The notes under the pieces: model-generated
The model's input: only the letters and a program-made list of their open reading frames with translations
What the model was told of the DNA's origin: nothing
Databases searched by the model: none
Program-made: the position numbers and the translations under genes
Shown here: positions 63,513-64,000 of the stretch, piece after piece
Layout of the letters: every line of letters begins with the position of its first letter
How positions within the stretch are numbered: position 1 is the stretch's first letter
From: Pseudonocardia sp. EC080619-01
GTDB taxonomy: Bacteria > Actinomycetota > Actinomycetes > Mycobacteriales > Pseudonocardiaceae
NCBI RefSeq assembly: GCF_001420995.1
Contig: NZ_CP012184.1
Location: 4,076,501-4,140,500 of the forward strand
Reading direction: 5' to 3'
Length of the DNA stretch: 64,000 bases

Positions 63513-64000
63513 ATGAGCGGGCCCACGCAGCAGTACGACTGGGGCAGCATCTCCGGCGACGAACCGCCCGAGCGGACGCGTCCGGAGCGGATGCCTGTGC
63601 CCGCGCACGTCTCGTCGGACATCGGGCTGCTGATCCTGCGGGTCGTCGTCGGCGGGATCTTCGCCGCGCACGGCGCGCAGAAGGTGTTCGGCGTGCTCGG
63701 CGGGCTCGGGCCCACCGGCACCGACGCCGCGCTCGCCGAGCTCGGGTTCGTCGCGTTCTCCTCGCCGCTGGCCTGGGTGCTCGGGGTCGGGCAGCTCGTG
63801 CTCGGCGTGCTGCTGGTGATCGGGCTGCTGACCCCGTTCGCGGCGGCGGGGCTGCTCGCCATGAAGGCGGTCGCGGTCGTGCTGGCGATCGGTCCCGCCG
63901 GGCCGACGGTGCCGCTGTTCGCCGCGGACGGCCCGAACTCGCTCGAGGTGCACCTGCTGCTCGGCGGCGGTGCCGCGGCGCTGCTGTTCTGCGGGGCGGG
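63513..64000 (+). CDS. DoxX-family membrane protein (N-terminal part, runs off the window)
   Basis: Visible residues start MSGPTQQYDWGSISGDEPPE and, after a hydrophilic tail, have DIGLLILRVVVGGIFAAHGA, QKVFGVLGGLGPTG, FSSPLAWVLGVGQLVLGVLL and VIGLLTPFAAAGLLAMKAVA, followed by VHLLLGGGAAALLFCGAG at the edge. This pattern of G-x-x-F-x-x-H-G-x-Q-K is diagnostic of the DoxX/DoxD quinone-linked membrane family. The 3' end is outside the window. Confidence 0.8.
   Translation, partial: MSGPTQQYDWGSISGDEPPERTRPERMPVPAHVSSDIGLLILRVVVGGIFAAHGAQKVFGVLGGLGPTGTDAALAELGFVAFSSPLAWVLGVGQLVLGVLLVIGLLTPFAAAGLLAMKAVAVVLAIGPAGPTVPLFAADGPNSLEVHLLLGGGAAALLFCGA

Overview
The window is a high-GC actinobacterial chromosome segment, most likely from Pseudonocardia or a near relative in the Pseudonocardiaceae. 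This rests on very high GC, many GTG starts and tight four-base overlaps. The backbone gene order also matches, from memory, the Mycobacterium tuberculosis Rv3041c-Rv3009c region. Backbone genes in order: ABC ATPase, enoyl-CoA hydratase, methyltransferase, hexapeptide acyltransferase, GT4 glucosyltransferase, GH57 branching-type enzyme, sugar methyltransferase, etfB-etfA, GNAT N-acyltransferase, plsC-like acyltransferase, iscS, mnmA, MetE-like protein, ligA, ACT-domain protein, gatC-gatA-gatB. The genus call is inference. No rRNA, tRNA or CRISPR array was seen.

Layout. 1-7.7 kb: partial glgX, the first backbone genes, a MacS/MacR-like two-component pair, a DedA protein, a LuxR regulator with a degenerate receiver, and a DUF3159 membrane protein. 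7.7-13.6 kb: lysA with an overlapping TetR gene, a graveyard of kdpA, kdpD and kdpE fragments, a glyoxalase-superfamily gene and a HicA/HicB-like pair. 13.66-21.7 kb: a mobile island bracketed by two IS630 copies whose encoded proteins are identical and which lie in the same orientation. It holds two IS630 remnants, vapBC, a chimeric IS3, a Rep-like wHTH protein and an IS701 with an internal deletion. 21.9-31.1 kb: comB-like, SDR and nucleoside hydrolase genes, then a polymethylated-polysaccharide-type cluster (GT4, GH57, methyltransferase, facing an acyltransferase), then two arrays of a 19-20 bp repeat around a decayed regulator gene. 31.2-39.9 kb: etfBA, acyltransferases, iscS, mnmA, two tandem deazaflavin-oxidoreductase-like genes and a MetE-like protein.

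40.0-47.9 kb is the most notable accessory region. A GntR regulator is divergent from a tight five-gene operon: ThDP-dependent acyl-CoA-lyase-like enzyme, phenylacetate-CoA-ligase-like enzyme, aldehyde dehydrogenase, small dehydrogenase subunit and GMC oxidoreductase. Read in reverse, the enzymes fit oxidation of a branched diol or alcohol to a 2-hydroxy acid, CoA activation, and ThDP-dependent cleavage to a ketone or aldehyde plus formyl-CoA. The best-known precedent is actinobacterial 2-methyl-1,2-propanediol / 2-hydroxyisobutyrate degradation.

48-64 kb: a PEP-mutase-family protein, prfC, an IdeR-type iron box, ligA with a long acidic low-complexity insertion, a short BKACE-family protein, the gatCAB operon, an AbiEi/DUF559-type protein, a lipoprotein with a predicted beta-propeller, a D-2-hydroxyacid dehydrogenase and the start of a DoxX gene. 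A conserved ~48 bp palindrome closes three transcription units here and is a candidate uncharacterised repeat family.
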